The position numbers and the translations under genes are program-made. Of a stretch of 64,000 bases of DNA, positions 43,285-52,092 are shown piece after piece. The stretch comes from Bacteroidota bacterium (GTDB lineage Bacteria > Bacteroidota > Bacteroidia > Sphingobacteriales > Sphingobacteriaceae): NCBI GenBank assembly GCA_023450085.1, contig JAEXHI010000035.1, positions 48,168 to 112,167 on the forward strand, written 5' to 3'. How positions within the stretch are numbered: position 1 is the stretch's first letter; every line of letters starts with the position of its first letter. The notes under the pieces were generated by a model, which worked only from the letters and a program-made list of their open reading frames with translations, was not told the DNA's origin and did not search any database.

Positions 43285-45042
43285 ATGAAAAATAGATTTC
43301 TTTTTTTCTTGCTCTTGTTGTTTGGTAGTTTAGTTTACGGACAAAAAAATGCAGAACAAAAAGAAGGTACGCCCATTCAAAAACAAATTTTAAATAAGGC
43401 ATATGATTATATGAGCAATGATCAATATGATTCTGCTCAATATTGCCTAAATAAAATCTATTCTATAGATAGCGCTAGAAAGCCTACCCAATTTTCCTAT
43501 TACCTCACTACCTGTCAGGCAGAAATATATTACTACAATAATTTACATCTGTTAGGGTTGCAAGAATCATTAAAAGGGGAAAATATTGCTAAGATATTGA
43601 AAGATAGTGTGCTCTTGGCCGATTCGTACAATTTTATAGGTTTGTTCCACTTAAACGGAAATAAACTACAACAAGCACGGATGGCTTTTAAGCGAGCTTT
43701 GGGTTTTGCTAAGCAGCCTCCATATAAAAAGGTCTATATGGATCTTACGAAACCGCATCATATTCTAGGGAATTTAGCAGAAACTTTTGAAAAGCTAAAT
43801 GAACCGGATAGTGCTATCTATTATAGTCTTTTATCCTTAAAAAAGGCCAGAGAGATTAGTTCTGGTAGGGGTATGGCAACTGGTGCTTTAAATATTGGGA
43901 ATGCCTATCTGCTCAATAAACAAGTGGATAGTGCTTTTAAGTATTTTAAGTTTACCAAATGGTACGCCATCAAGGCGGATGAGTTTGATGTGGAGTTGAC
44001 AGCCTATAGTGGGATGGCCGAATGCGCTGCTGCAAACAGAAATAAAAAGGCGGCTTTCGGTTATTTAGATGAAGGTTTTTTGGTTTTGCGAAAATACCCA
44101 CAACTCAATGATTTTTATGCCGCGATGTTTTTGGAGATTTCTATCAAACTCTATCGTAAGTATGGCGATATACAGTTGCTTAATAAAACCTTGGAACTGA
44201 AATCGAAAAGAGAAACGGCAACTTACCATAGAAATAATCAGCAAATACAGTCCTTATTGCTAACGGGAATAAATAATGAAAAGACTATTTTCAAGCTGGA
44301 ACTTGCTGAGTCGAAGAATAAACAAAGTTTGGCCAATACCAGAATTTACGTTTTGCTTTTAGTGCTTTGTGTGTTGGTCATTGCTTTTGTTGCTTATCGT
44401 TATTATGCGCTTCAACGTTTAAGGTTGGCAAATTTAAGGACCAAAATTAGTCAGGACTTGCATGATGAGGTAGGGGCTACTTTGAGCGGGATTGGGATGT
44501 ATAGTTATATTGCCAAAGAGCAAATTAATAAAGGAGAGCAAAAGCAAGTAGAAAATTCTCTTAATATCATTAAGGAAAACGCTGCGGAGATGGTTGCTAA
44601 ACTTAATGATATTGTTTGGACTGTAAATCCGTTACAAGACCACTTGGTTGATTTGATTGAGCGGCTAAAAGAGTTTGCGGTACAGATTACCGATGCTAAA
44701 CGAATTCGTTTGAAGTTTAGCCAGATAGGGAAACTAGATGAGGTGAAATTGTCTATGCAATCCCGTAAGAATATTTATTTGTTAAGTAAAGAAGCTATTA
44801 ACAATGCGGTAAAGTATAGTGATGCTGAGTTGTTAGAGATCGTTTTCGAAATTAAGCATAAAATATTGATGGTTACTATTAGGGATAATGGTAAGGGTTT
44901 TTTGGTAGAAGAAGAAACGAAAGGTAATGGTTTGCTGAATATGAAAAACAGGGCCAAAGAAATCAATCTTCAGCTAGTGATATCAAGTGCATTAGGCGTT
45001 GGAACGAGTGTTTGTTTTAGTTATAAGGTTAAAGGATATTAA
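43285..45042 (+). CDS. TPR-containing sensor histidine kinase (HisKA_3/NarX-like)
   Basis: A 585-residue kinase. The ATG at 43285 starts a signal peptide (MKNRFLFFLLLLFGSLVYG); the in-frame TTG at 43258 is not used. Residues about 25-330 form tetratricopeptide repeats in the periplasm. One membrane helix lies at about 354-373. The cytoplasmic part has the HisKA_3 dimerisation helix with H393 in ISQDLHDEVGATL and a HATPase domain with NAVKYSDAELL and DNGKGFLV. It lies 13 bp before a NarL-type regulator, its evident partner. The signal sensed is unknown. Confidence 0.93.
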   Translation: MKNRFLFFLLLLFGSLVYGQKNAEQKEGTPIQKQILNKAYDYMSNDQYDSAQYCLNKIYSIDSARKPTQFSYYLTTCQAEIYYYNNLHLLGLQESLKGENIAKILKDSVLLADSYNFIGLFHLNGNKLQQARMAFKRALGFAKQPPYKKVYMDLTKPHHILGNLAETFEKLNEPDSAIYYSLLSLKKAREISSGRGMATGALNIGNAYLLNKQVDSAFKYFKFTKWYAIKADEFDVELTAYSGMAECAAANRNKKAAFGYLDEGFLVLRKYPQLNDFYAAMFLEISIKLYRKYGDIQLLNKTLELKSKRETATYHRNNQQIQSLLLTGINNEKTIFKLELAESKNKQSLANTRIYVLLLVLCVLVIAFVAYRYYALQRLRLANLRTKISQDLHDEVGATLSGIGMYSYIAKEQINKGEQKQVENSLNIIKENAAEMVAKLNDIVWTVNPLQDHLVDLIERLKEFAVQITDAKRIRLKFSQIGKLDEVKLSMQSRKNIYLLSKEAINNAVKYSDAELLEIVFEIKHKILMVTIRDNGKGFLVEEETKGNGLLNMKNRAKEINLQLVISSALGVGTSVCFSYKVKGY

Positions 45043-45055
45043 AGTGAAAAGCAGT

Positions 45056-45703
45056 ATGGACATTAAGGTAGCAATATTTGAGGATAATAAGCTGATAAGG
45101 GAAGCTTTGCAGACCATTATCAATGGCTCACCTGGATTTTCCTGTACAGGCTCATTCCCAAATGTTAACCAAGTGCTGGCCGATATTAATTTTAGTCAGC
45201 CGGATGTGGTTTTAATGGATATTGAGATGCCTGGTTTAAATGGCATAGAAGCCACAAAAAAAATAAGAGAGCAGTTCCCAGAAATAAAAGTGTTGATTCA
45301 GACTGTGTTTAATGATAGTGATAAAATATTCAACGCCTTGTGTGCTGGTGCCAGTGGTTATATCCTTAAAACCGATAGTCCCATAAGGCAATTGGAGGCA
45401 ATTAAAGAAGTGTATAGTGGGGGAGGGGCGATGTCTACTGCAATTGCACAGAAAGTAATGGGCTTTTTTGTGAATCGAAATGTGATTTTGGTGTCTCCCA
45501 ACCAATCTGATTTAGGTTTAAGCAATCGAGAAAAGGAAATATTAGCGCTTATGGTTCAAGGTTTAAGTTATAAGGATATGGCAGATAAGGCCTTTATCAG
45601 CTACGAGACCATCAGAACTCACGTAAAACATATTTATAAAAAACTACATGTTGCTTGCAGATCGGAAGCTGTTTTAAAGGCCAGGCAACAAGGTATTCTG
45701 TAA
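45056..45703 (+). CDS. NarL/LuxR family response regulator
   Basis: A 215-residue response regulator. Receiver domain at 1-125 with phospho-acceptor D55 in VVLMDIEMPGLNG; LuxR-type helix-turn-helix at about 148-215 (SNREKEILALMVQGLSYKDMADKAF, TVRTHV-like SYETIRTHVKHIYKKL). The ATG at 45056 is used; the frame is open further back into the kinase gene. Partner of the upstream TPR histidine kinase. The T9SS surface protein just downstream may be a target, but this is only proximity. Confidence 0.94.
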   Translation: MDIKVAIFEDNKLIREALQTIINGSPGFSCTGSFPNVNQVLADINFSQPDVVLMDIEMPGLNGIEATKKIREQFPEIKVLIQTVFNDSDKIFNALCAGASGYILKTDSPIRQLEAIKEVYSGGGAMSTAIAQKVMGFFVNRNVILVSPNQSDLGLSNREKEILALMVQGLSYKDMADKAFISYETIRTHVKHIYKKLHVACRSEAVLKARQQGIL

Positions 45704-45788
45704 AATCACCCTCAAAATCACCCTTGGTTTAATTGTATAAAGGCGTTGGTCTGTAGAGATTTGGGTTAATCACTCTAATTTTTGACAG

Positions 45789-47911
45789 ATGAAAGCAATT
45801 TTACCACAACTCGCCTTAATATTGGTTTTGCTATTTATAGCCGATGGGTTAAAAGCACAAACGCCCGATGCCAATAACATCATTTATGTAGATGCCAATG
45901 CTACTGGAACAGGAAACGGAAGCTCTTGGTTAAACGCCATGACTTCTCTTGCCGATGCCTTAAAATATGCCCAAGAAAATAGGACATCATATACCTCTGG
46001 AAACACCTTAAAAATTTATGTGGCTAAAGGTGTATATAAACCTGCCTATAGCCCAGCTAGCTTTATTGCCGCAGGTAGGCAAAACACCTTTTTAATGGTA
46101 GCTAACGTGCAGTTATATGGAGGTTTCGACTCTGTTAATGGCATTGATGACTTAGCAGATACTAGGATTTATGGCGCAGGCGGCACCATTTTAAGTGGAG
46201 ATGTTAATGGCGATGATATTGCCACTGGTTCGGGGAGTACGCTAGCCATTACCCAGGTTACGGAAAACAATCACCATGTGGTGGTGGCTGCGGGAGAGGT
46301 AGGGGCTGCGGTTCTCGATGGTTTTACGGTAACGGGCGGAAATGCGGACAATAGTGCTAGTTACGTTACCGCCAATGGGGCTTACAATATCAGTGTAGGC
46401 GAAGGTGGTGGAATGTATATTTTATCGTCTTCTCCTCAGCTTGTCAATTGTACTTTTACCTTAAATCGAGGTTATTGGTATGCTGGAGGAATTTTCTGTG
46501 CTGCCTCATCTTCTCCCATCATAACAGGCTGTACTGTGAGTAGAAATTTAGTAGGTGGTCTTGGCGGGGGAATGTATAATTCTGCCTCTTCCCCTACGTT
46601 GACTAACTGTACGTTTAGTGGCAATTCATCACCTGGCAGTTATGCGGGTGGTATGGCAAATTACGATAATGCTACACCAACATTTAATGGATGCCTTTTT
46701 ACGGGTAATTTTGGGATCCAAAGTGGAGGAGTACGCAACGTGGGGTCCTCGACGGTATTTACCGACTGTAGGTTTGTGTCCAATTCAGCCACCTCAGAAG
46801 GAGGTGGGGTACATAATATTGGCGCTACATCAATATTTACCAATTGTAGCTTTACCACAAACACCGCCGGTGAAGGAGCTGGTATTTACAATTCCAGTTC
46901 ATCGCAAACGATGATAGGATGTGTTTTTACAGGGAATTCGAGTAGTTCCGCGGGTGCAGCGATAATGGATTTCATTGCTCAATCTACTTTAATTAACGTA
47001 ACCACAGCAAGAAATGGAGCAAATGCTTTGTATTTGTATAGCGGCGTAGTACAGCTACGATAAAAAACTGTCTCATTTGGGATGACCTGATTGCCACGGG
47101 ACAGGGTTCAAGTATTGCCTCTTATATTGCAAGTCACTCTATCATCAAAAATAAAAATGATAATAGTAATGGTAATATAGATGGCACCAGCTTACTGGCT
47201 ACTAATCTTTTTACCGATTTTGGAAATGATGTCTTCACGCTAAAAGAAAGCAGTGTTGCAGTAAATAATGGAAATAACAACGATTATCCTTCTTTAGGAG
47301 TAAATACCGAGGACCTATTAGGTAATGCCCGTTTGTTTGGTGCTAACATTGATATCGGAGCCTACGAATATCAAGGTACTTTGCCTGTTACGTTGTTAAA
47401 TTTTACGGCAAGGGCCGATAAAAATGTAGCTAAATTGCAATGGCAAACCTCCAATGAGGTGAACAACAAAGGATTTATTTTGTTGCGTGGCGGCGATGAC
47501 AAAAGTTTTGTCAAAATATTTACGCAGGCTCCAAACGGGAGTGCCCCAGTTGCAACGTATCATTTTACTGATTATACTCCCTTAAACGGAACCAACTATT
47601 ATCGTTTGGTACAGTTGGATTTAGATGGTAGAGAATCGGACTTAGGCACACGAGCATTGAATTTTAATCTTACCAATTCAATAGTCAGGTATTACCCAAA
47701 TCCTGTTGTTCAGCAGCTGAAATTAGATTTTGAGAGTGGGAAATACCAAAATCTTGCTCTAATAGATATCACAGGGAAGAAATTGCAAGAACATCTATTG
47801 AATAAAACCCAAAGTAATTTCGAGCTAGAGATGAGTGCTTATCAAAAGGGAACCTACTTTGTAGAATTTCGAGGGATTGATGGTCATCAGTTAATCAAGG
47901 TTGTTAAATAG
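45789..47911 (+). pseudogene. frameshifted T9SS-secreted right-handed beta-helix protein
   Basis: One gene in two frames: a first part 45789-47063 and a second frame open from 47042 to 47911. Together they read as about 707 residues. The signal MKAILPQLALILVLLFIADGLKA begins it. The middle has a pectate-lyase-like run of Gly- and Asn-rich coils (PTLTNCTFSGNSSPGSYAGG type). The second frame gives STATIKNCLIWDDLI, ending in NIDIGAYEY, the choice-of-anchor Q-type end, and then a C-terminal T9SS type A sorting domain (YYPNPV...GTYFVEF...KVVK). A single missing base around 47048 (GGCGTAGTAC; for example a lost G of GGCGGTAGT) restores the frame. It may be a real mutation or a sequencing error. Confidence 0.85.
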
Positions 47912-48024
47912 CCTTTTAATGAATTGCTTTGAGACAGATAAAATCACCCATTGTGGTATAGGCCGGCACTTATTTTAACCACAATTTTGGTTTGGAAATT
48001 AATCCAGCGCTAAACTAATTTGAG

Positions 48025-48645
48025 ATGAAAAGATTTAGAACCATTTTATTTTTAACACTTTGTGTCATTGCTTTCTTTGCCTGTAAAAAAGATAATAAAG
48101 AAGTTGTTGAAGCAATAAGAAAAGAGGATTTGGTAAAGAAAATTAATGACATTATCCCCAAACAATATCAGGACACACTTACTAAGTTAGGTATTTCATT
48201 GAGCTTAGATGTTACCCCTCCAAATATGGAAGGTGCTTTTGGCATTAAACCTGTGAGGTTGTTAAAAAGTAATCGTCCAGAAGATGGAGCTAACTTGGTT
48301 TTTACAGATGTAACAGTTAAGTTTTTAAGCCAAGATAAAGACAACAATATTAAGCTAATCGGTAGAAAGTTTCTAACTGATGCAGATACCAGTATTGTAA
48401 CTGCAATTAGCGGTAAAGGCAATGATTTTACTATTTACGGTAAAGTGAAATCAGTTTCAGGTGCCAATTCGGCTATCTTCGGTATCATTATTTCCGGTAC
48501 TAAAGATGGTACTTTATTAAGAAATGTACGTTATGGTTTGATCAATATCGACAATAAAAATGGAGGTACAAGATTTATTCGCCAAGGTGAAGCTCGTGCA
48601 GTTTTTGATACCGATTTAGTTTCAGAAAGTATCCCAATGTTTTAA
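48025..48645 (+). CDS. hypothetical lipoprotein
   Basis: A 206-residue protein with a lipoprotein signal: MKRFRTILFLTLCVIAFFAC, lipobox FFAC with C20, followed by KKDN, which favours membrane anchoring. The mature part begins with a helix containing KKINDIIPKQYQDTLTKLG and continues with a beta-rich part (NFVF..VKFLSQDK). Not assigned to a known family. It follows the beta-helix gene by 113 bp; no link to it can be shown. Confidence 0.75.
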   Translation: MKRFRTILFLTLCVIAFFACKKDNKEVVEAIRKEDLVKKINDIIPKQYQDTLTKLGISLSLDVTPPNMEGAFGIKPVRLLKSNRPEDGANLVFTDVTVKFLSQDKDNNIKLIGRKFLTDADTSIVTAISGKGNDFTIYGKVKSVSGANSAIFGIIISGTKDGTLLRNVRYGLINIDNKNGGTRFIRQGEARAVFDTDLVSESIPMF

Positions 48646-48765
48646 TACTTGATTAAAGATGTTTTGAAGCTTGTTAAGTGCAATGCTAAATAATACTCAG
48701 GTGTAAGAAAATAAGTATCAATGTTTTTTAAAAAATGATTTTATGAAAATATCTCTTTTGTAATA

Positions 48766-48796
48766 TTGTTTATATGGAAAATAATCTAGATATTTG
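48766..48796 (+). promoter_or_regulatory. candidate promoter of the L31 gene
   Basis: TTG at 48766-48768, a 20-bp spacer and GATATTTG at 48789-48796, one mismatch to TAnnTTTG. This would give a leader of about 95 bases before the ATG at 48900. A CCTCT/AGAGG pairing occurs early in that leader, but it is too weak to call a regulatory hairpin. Confidence 0.35.
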
Positions 48797-48899
48797 CACC
48801 TCTAAAAATAAAGATTAAGATCAGAGGCACCCATCCGTATCGTTTGCCAGCAAATTGCAAAAGTAACGTTGGGGTTTCAAAATAAAGTTTAAATAGATT

Positions 48900-49148
48900 A
48901 TGAAAAAAGATTTGCATCCATCAAGCTACAGATTCGTTGTATTTAAAGACATGTCTAACGACTATTCTTTCTTAACAAAATCTTGTGTTGAGACTAAAGA
49001 AACTGTTAAATGGGAAGATGGTAATGAGTATCCTCTTTACAAATTAGAGATTTCTCACACTTCTCACCCTTTCTATACTGGTAAAATGAAATTGGTTGAT
49101 ACAGCAGGTCGTATCGATAAATTCAAAACCCGTTACGCTAAAAAATAA
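48900..49148 (+). CDS. rpmE2: 50S ribosomal protein L31, type B
   Basis: An 82-residue L31 without the zinc CxxC motif (only C29 is present), so of the C-minus or type B kind often used under zinc limitation. Seen: MKKDLHPSSYRFVVFKDMSND, HPFYTGKMKLVDTAGRIDKFKTRY. A consensus-like promoter and a strong terminator frame it, so it is probably monocistronic. If a zinc-containing paralogue exists elsewhere, this could be a zinc-starvation copy; in many Bacteroidota it is the only L31. Confidence 0.95.
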   Translation: MKKDLHPSSYRFVVFKDMSNDYSFLTKSCVETKETVKWEDGNEYPLYKLEISHTSHPFYTGKMKLVDTAGRIDKFKTRYAKK

Positions 49149-49171
49149 TTTAGCTAAAGAGATATTTTTTG

Positions 49172-49204
49172 AAAGTCCCGAGCGTAAGCCCGGGACTTTT
49201 TTTA
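49172..49204 (+). terminator. terminator of rpmE2
   Basis: AAAGTCCCG (49172-49180) pairs with CGGGACTTT (49191-49199), followed by T5. The T-run merges into TATTTTTG (49203-49210), a perfect -7 element 6 bp before the next gene's ATG. Confidence 0.9.
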
Positions 49205-49216
49205 TTTTTGTTGCTT

Positions 49217-50386
49217 ATGGCAATCAATCTTTTTGATGACAAATCTTGGCTGTCCCTTAGGCCGCTGACATTTACACGGCCCGTAGCCGATTTAAGAGTA
49301 GGTATCCTAACCATTGCGGAGAAATGGAGCAAGCATCTTGATGTAGCATTTGGCTTCCAAACGGAAAACTATCTGAGTAGAAAATATTCGTTGTTGGAGG
49401 CAGAGCTATTCATTAATGGTTCAATTTGTCCTGATGGGGAGTTGTTAGAGACAATAACAAACTTAAAAGATGGTCAGGTGTTACACGCAGCTGATGTCGT
49501 GATTGCTTATAGATCGTCTTCCGTTATTCAACATACAGAAGCAATGAGTAGCTTGGAAAGAGTTGCTTATCTAGATGGCTTTGTGAAAATTGACTATCCA
49601 GAACAAATTTTCGGATATAATGATGTTGAACTGCAAAAAGACTTTGCATTATTGACCAAAGGAAGGACTTCTGCCAAGTTGAGCAGTACTAATACCATTT
49701 TGGGGGATAACATTTTTGTAGAAGAGGGAGCAACAGCGGAATGTTCGACCTTTAATACTTTGCAAGGTCCAATTTATCTCGGCAAGAATAGTCAGGTTTG
49801 GGAAGGCTGCCATATCCGTGGGTCATTTGCGTTATGCCATGACTCTCAAGTTAAAATGGGAGCCAAAATTTATGGCAAAACAACTATTGGCCCATTTAGC
49901 AGAGTGGGAGGTGAGATTAATAACGCGGTTGTTTGGGGGTATTCATCAAAGGGACACGAAGGTTATTTGGGCAATTCGGTATTAGGCCAGTGGTGTAACA
50001 TTGGTGCCGATAGCAATAATTCCAACCTGAAAAATAATTATGCAGAAGTTCGCTTATGGGACTATGATAAGGAAACTTTCCGAAAAACGGGATTGCAGTT
50101 TTGTGGCTTGATCATGGCCGATCATGCAAAATGCGCCATCAATACCATGTTTAATACAGGTACGGTAGCTGGCGTAAGTGCCAACGTTTTTGGAGCAGGA
50201 TTCCCTCGTAATTTCATCCCAGATTTTTCATGGGGCGGTTCTCATGGCTTCGATGTATATGCTTTAGATAAAATGTTGGAAACTACGGAAAAAGTTTATG
50301 AACGCAGAGATACCGTTTTAGATGAAATAGAAAGCGAAATCATTAAGCACGTTTTTGAGATTACAAAACAATATAGACACTTTTAA
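49217..50386 (+). CDS. GlmU-like protein with left-handed beta-helix
   Basis: A 389-residue protein starting at ATG 49217. The N-terminal 190 residues have the start SWLSLRPLTFTRPVADLRVGILTIAEKW seen in Bacteroidota 'GlmU family' proteins, and the second half is a left-handed beta-helix with isoleucine- and valine-led hexapeptides (NTLQGPIYLGKNSQVWEG, AKIYGKTTIGPFSRVGG). It is probably a sugar nucleotidyltransferase or acetyltransferase relative of unknown substrate. It does not carry a complete GlmU active site that I can point to. A -7 element lies immediately upstream. Confidence 0.8.
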   Translation: MAINLFDDKSWLSLRPLTFTRPVADLRVGILTIAEKWSKHLDVAFGFQTENYLSRKYSLLEAELFINGSICPDGELLETITNLKDGQVLHAADVVIAYRSSSVIQHTEAMSSLERVAYLDGFVKIDYPEQIFGYNDVELQKDFALLTKGRTSAKLSSTNTILGDNIFVEEGATAECSTFNTLQGPIYLGKNSQVWEGCHIRGSFALCHDSQVKMGAKIYGKTTIGPFSRVGGEINNAVVWGYSSKGHEGYLGNSVLGQWCNIGADSNNSNLKNNYAEVRLWDYDKETFRKTGLQFCGLIMADHAKCAINTMFNTGTVAGVSANVFGAGFPRNFIPDFSWGGSHGFDVYALDKMLETTEKVYERRDTVLDEIESEIIKHVFEITKQYRHF

Positions 50387-50467
50387 ATTTTAGATTTACG
50401 AATTACGATTTTAAGATTTGCGATACACGTATAAATTAGAACGTACAACTTAAAACCCAATATAGAT

Positions 50468-51229
50468 ATGAGAAAAAAAATAGTTGCTGGAAACTGGAAA
50501 ATGAATAATGATTACAATGAAGGAGTATCATTGTTCTCTGAAATTGTAAACATGGTAAGAGACGAGAAAAAAGGCGACCAAATAGCGGTAATCTGTTCTC
50601 CGTTTATTCATTTGAATAGCCTAGCACAACTATCGTCGGGTGTGGTTAAAATTGGTGCGCAAAATTGCCATCAAAACGAAAACGGCGCTTATACCGGAGA
50701 AATTTCTGCAAAAATGATCAAATCTACAGGTGCAGAATATGTAATTATTGGCCACTCAGAGCGTAGACAATATTTCGCTGAAAACAATCAGTTATTGGCC
50801 GAAAAAACCGTTACTGCATTGCAAAATAATTTAGTGCCTATTTTCTGTATTGGTGAAACTTTGGACGAAAGAAATAACGGAAGCTATTTTAATGTGATCG
50901 AAAGCCAACTTGAAGAAGGTGTTTTTGGTTTAAGTGCCGAGGATTTTGGTAAGGTAGTATTAGCTTATGAGCCAGTTTGGGCTATTGGAACAGGTTTAAC
51001 AGCTACTCCTGAACAAGCTCAGGATATCCATGCTTTTATCCGCTCTAAAGTTGAAGCAAAATATGGAATGAACGTTGCAGATGATACAACGATTTTATAT
51101 GGAGGAAGCTGTAATGCCAAAAATGCTCCTGAACTTTTTGCTCAGGCTGACATTGACGGTGGTTTAATTGGCGGCGCTTCATTAAAATCACGTGATTTTA
51201 CGGACATTGTTAAAGCATTAAATTCTTAA
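50468..51229 (+). CDS. tpiA: triose-phosphate isomerase
   Basis: A 253-residue TIM-barrel enzyme of glycolysis, interconverting dihydroxyacetone phosphate and glyceraldehyde 3-phosphate. Seen: KIVAGNWKMNNDY (N and K of the active site), IIGHSERRQYF with the catalytic histidine, VLAYEPVWAIGTGLTATP with the catalytic glutamate and loop 6, and YGGSCNAKNAPEL. Its stop overlaps the prmA start by one base. The AT-rich 50386-50420 run before it is the third copy of the TTTTAGATTTACG repeat. Confidence 0.98.
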   Translation: MRKKIVAGNWKMNNDYNEGVSLFSEIVNMVRDEKKGDQIAVICSPFIHLNSLAQLSSGVVKIGAQNCHQNENGAYTGEISAKMIKSTGAEYVIIGHSERRQYFAENNQLLAEKTVTALQNNLVPIFCIGETLDERNNGSYFNVIESQLEEGVFGLSAEDFGKVVLAYEPVWAIGTGLTATPEQAQDIHAFIRSKVEAKYGMNVADDTTILYGGSCNAKNAPELFAQADIDGGLIGGASLKSRDFTDIVKALNS

Positions 51230-52062
51230 TGGATTATATACAGGTAAGTTTTAGCTTCGAGCAAATCGAAGAGTACCAGCAAGATCTTTTAGTTGGCCAA
51301 CTGGCTGAAATAGGCTTCGATTCCTTTGTAGATTCTACAGAAGGTTTCGATGCTTTCATTATTGCTGATCAATTTGAAGAGACTAGGCTAAAAGAAGTGG
51401 TGGAAGAACTGGATTTTGCAGTTAGTTATAAAGTGCAGGAAATTGCACCTCAAAATTGGAACGAAGAGTGGGAAAAGAATTTTAGTCCATTGATCATTAG
51501 TGAAGATTGCTACGTAAGAGCAACCTTCCATGAGCCCCAGCCTCAGTATCAATATGAAATAGTGATTGATCCAAAAATGGCTTTTGGTACAGGCCACCAC
51601 CAAACCACTACCATGATGATGCAATATGTGCTTGAAACTAATGTAACTGATGCTTCGGTATTGGATATGGGGGCAGGTACTGCAATTTTGGGTATTTTGG
51701 CAGCAAAAAGAGGAGCAAAGGATGTGGTAGCCATTGATTACGATGAGGTTTGCTATTTAAGTGCTATTGAAAATGCAAAGCTAAATGCTATCGAAAATTT
51801 GGTTTCTCTGCATGGAAGTAAAGAAGTAATTCCTCAAACCACTTTCGACGTTATTTTGGCGAACATTAACAGGAACATTCTTTTGGATCAGATTGAGAGC
51901 TATGCTGCGGTACTTAGGGATGGTGGATTGATCCTGTTCAGTGGTTTTTATGAAACCCCAGATTTGGATATCATTAAATCACATGCTGAACAATATGGCT
52001 TAGTTTACCAAAACCACAAAAAAATTGGTGATTGGGTAGCTGCGAAGTTTTTAAAGAATTAG
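51229..52062 (+). CDS. prmA: ribosomal protein L11 methyltransferase
   Basis: A 277-residue SAM-dependent enzyme that methylates ribosomal protein L11. The family signature DPKMAFGTGHHQTTTMMM (substrate loop) is followed by SAM motif I VLDMGAGTAILGILAAKRGA and the DVILANINRNILL (NPPY-like) block. Its ATG overlaps the tpiA stop by one base (TAATG), so it is coupled to tpiA. An Mpl-type ligase gene follows. Confidence 0.95.
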   Translation: MDYIQVSFSFEQIEEYQQDLLVGQLAEIGFDSFVDSTEGFDAFIIADQFEETRLKEVVEELDFAVSYKVQEIAPQNWNEEWEKNFSPLIISEDCYVRATFHEPQPQYQYEIVIDPKMAFGTGHHQTTTMMMQYVLETNVTDASVLDMGAGTAILGILAAKRGAKDVVAIDYDEVCYLSAIENAKLNAIENLVSLHGSKEVIPQTTFDVILANINRNILLDQIESYAAVLRDGGLILFSGFYETPDLDIIKSHAEQYGLVYQNHKKIGDWVAAKFLKN

Positions 52063-52092
52063 CTAATTAGCTAATTGAATAATTTGCTAATG

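Noticed and set aside
48799..48830. Possible leader hairpin or riboswitch before L31 (CCTCT/AGAGG pairing)
   Set aside because: Only five base pairs with a long loop; no known riboswitch pattern could be recognised.
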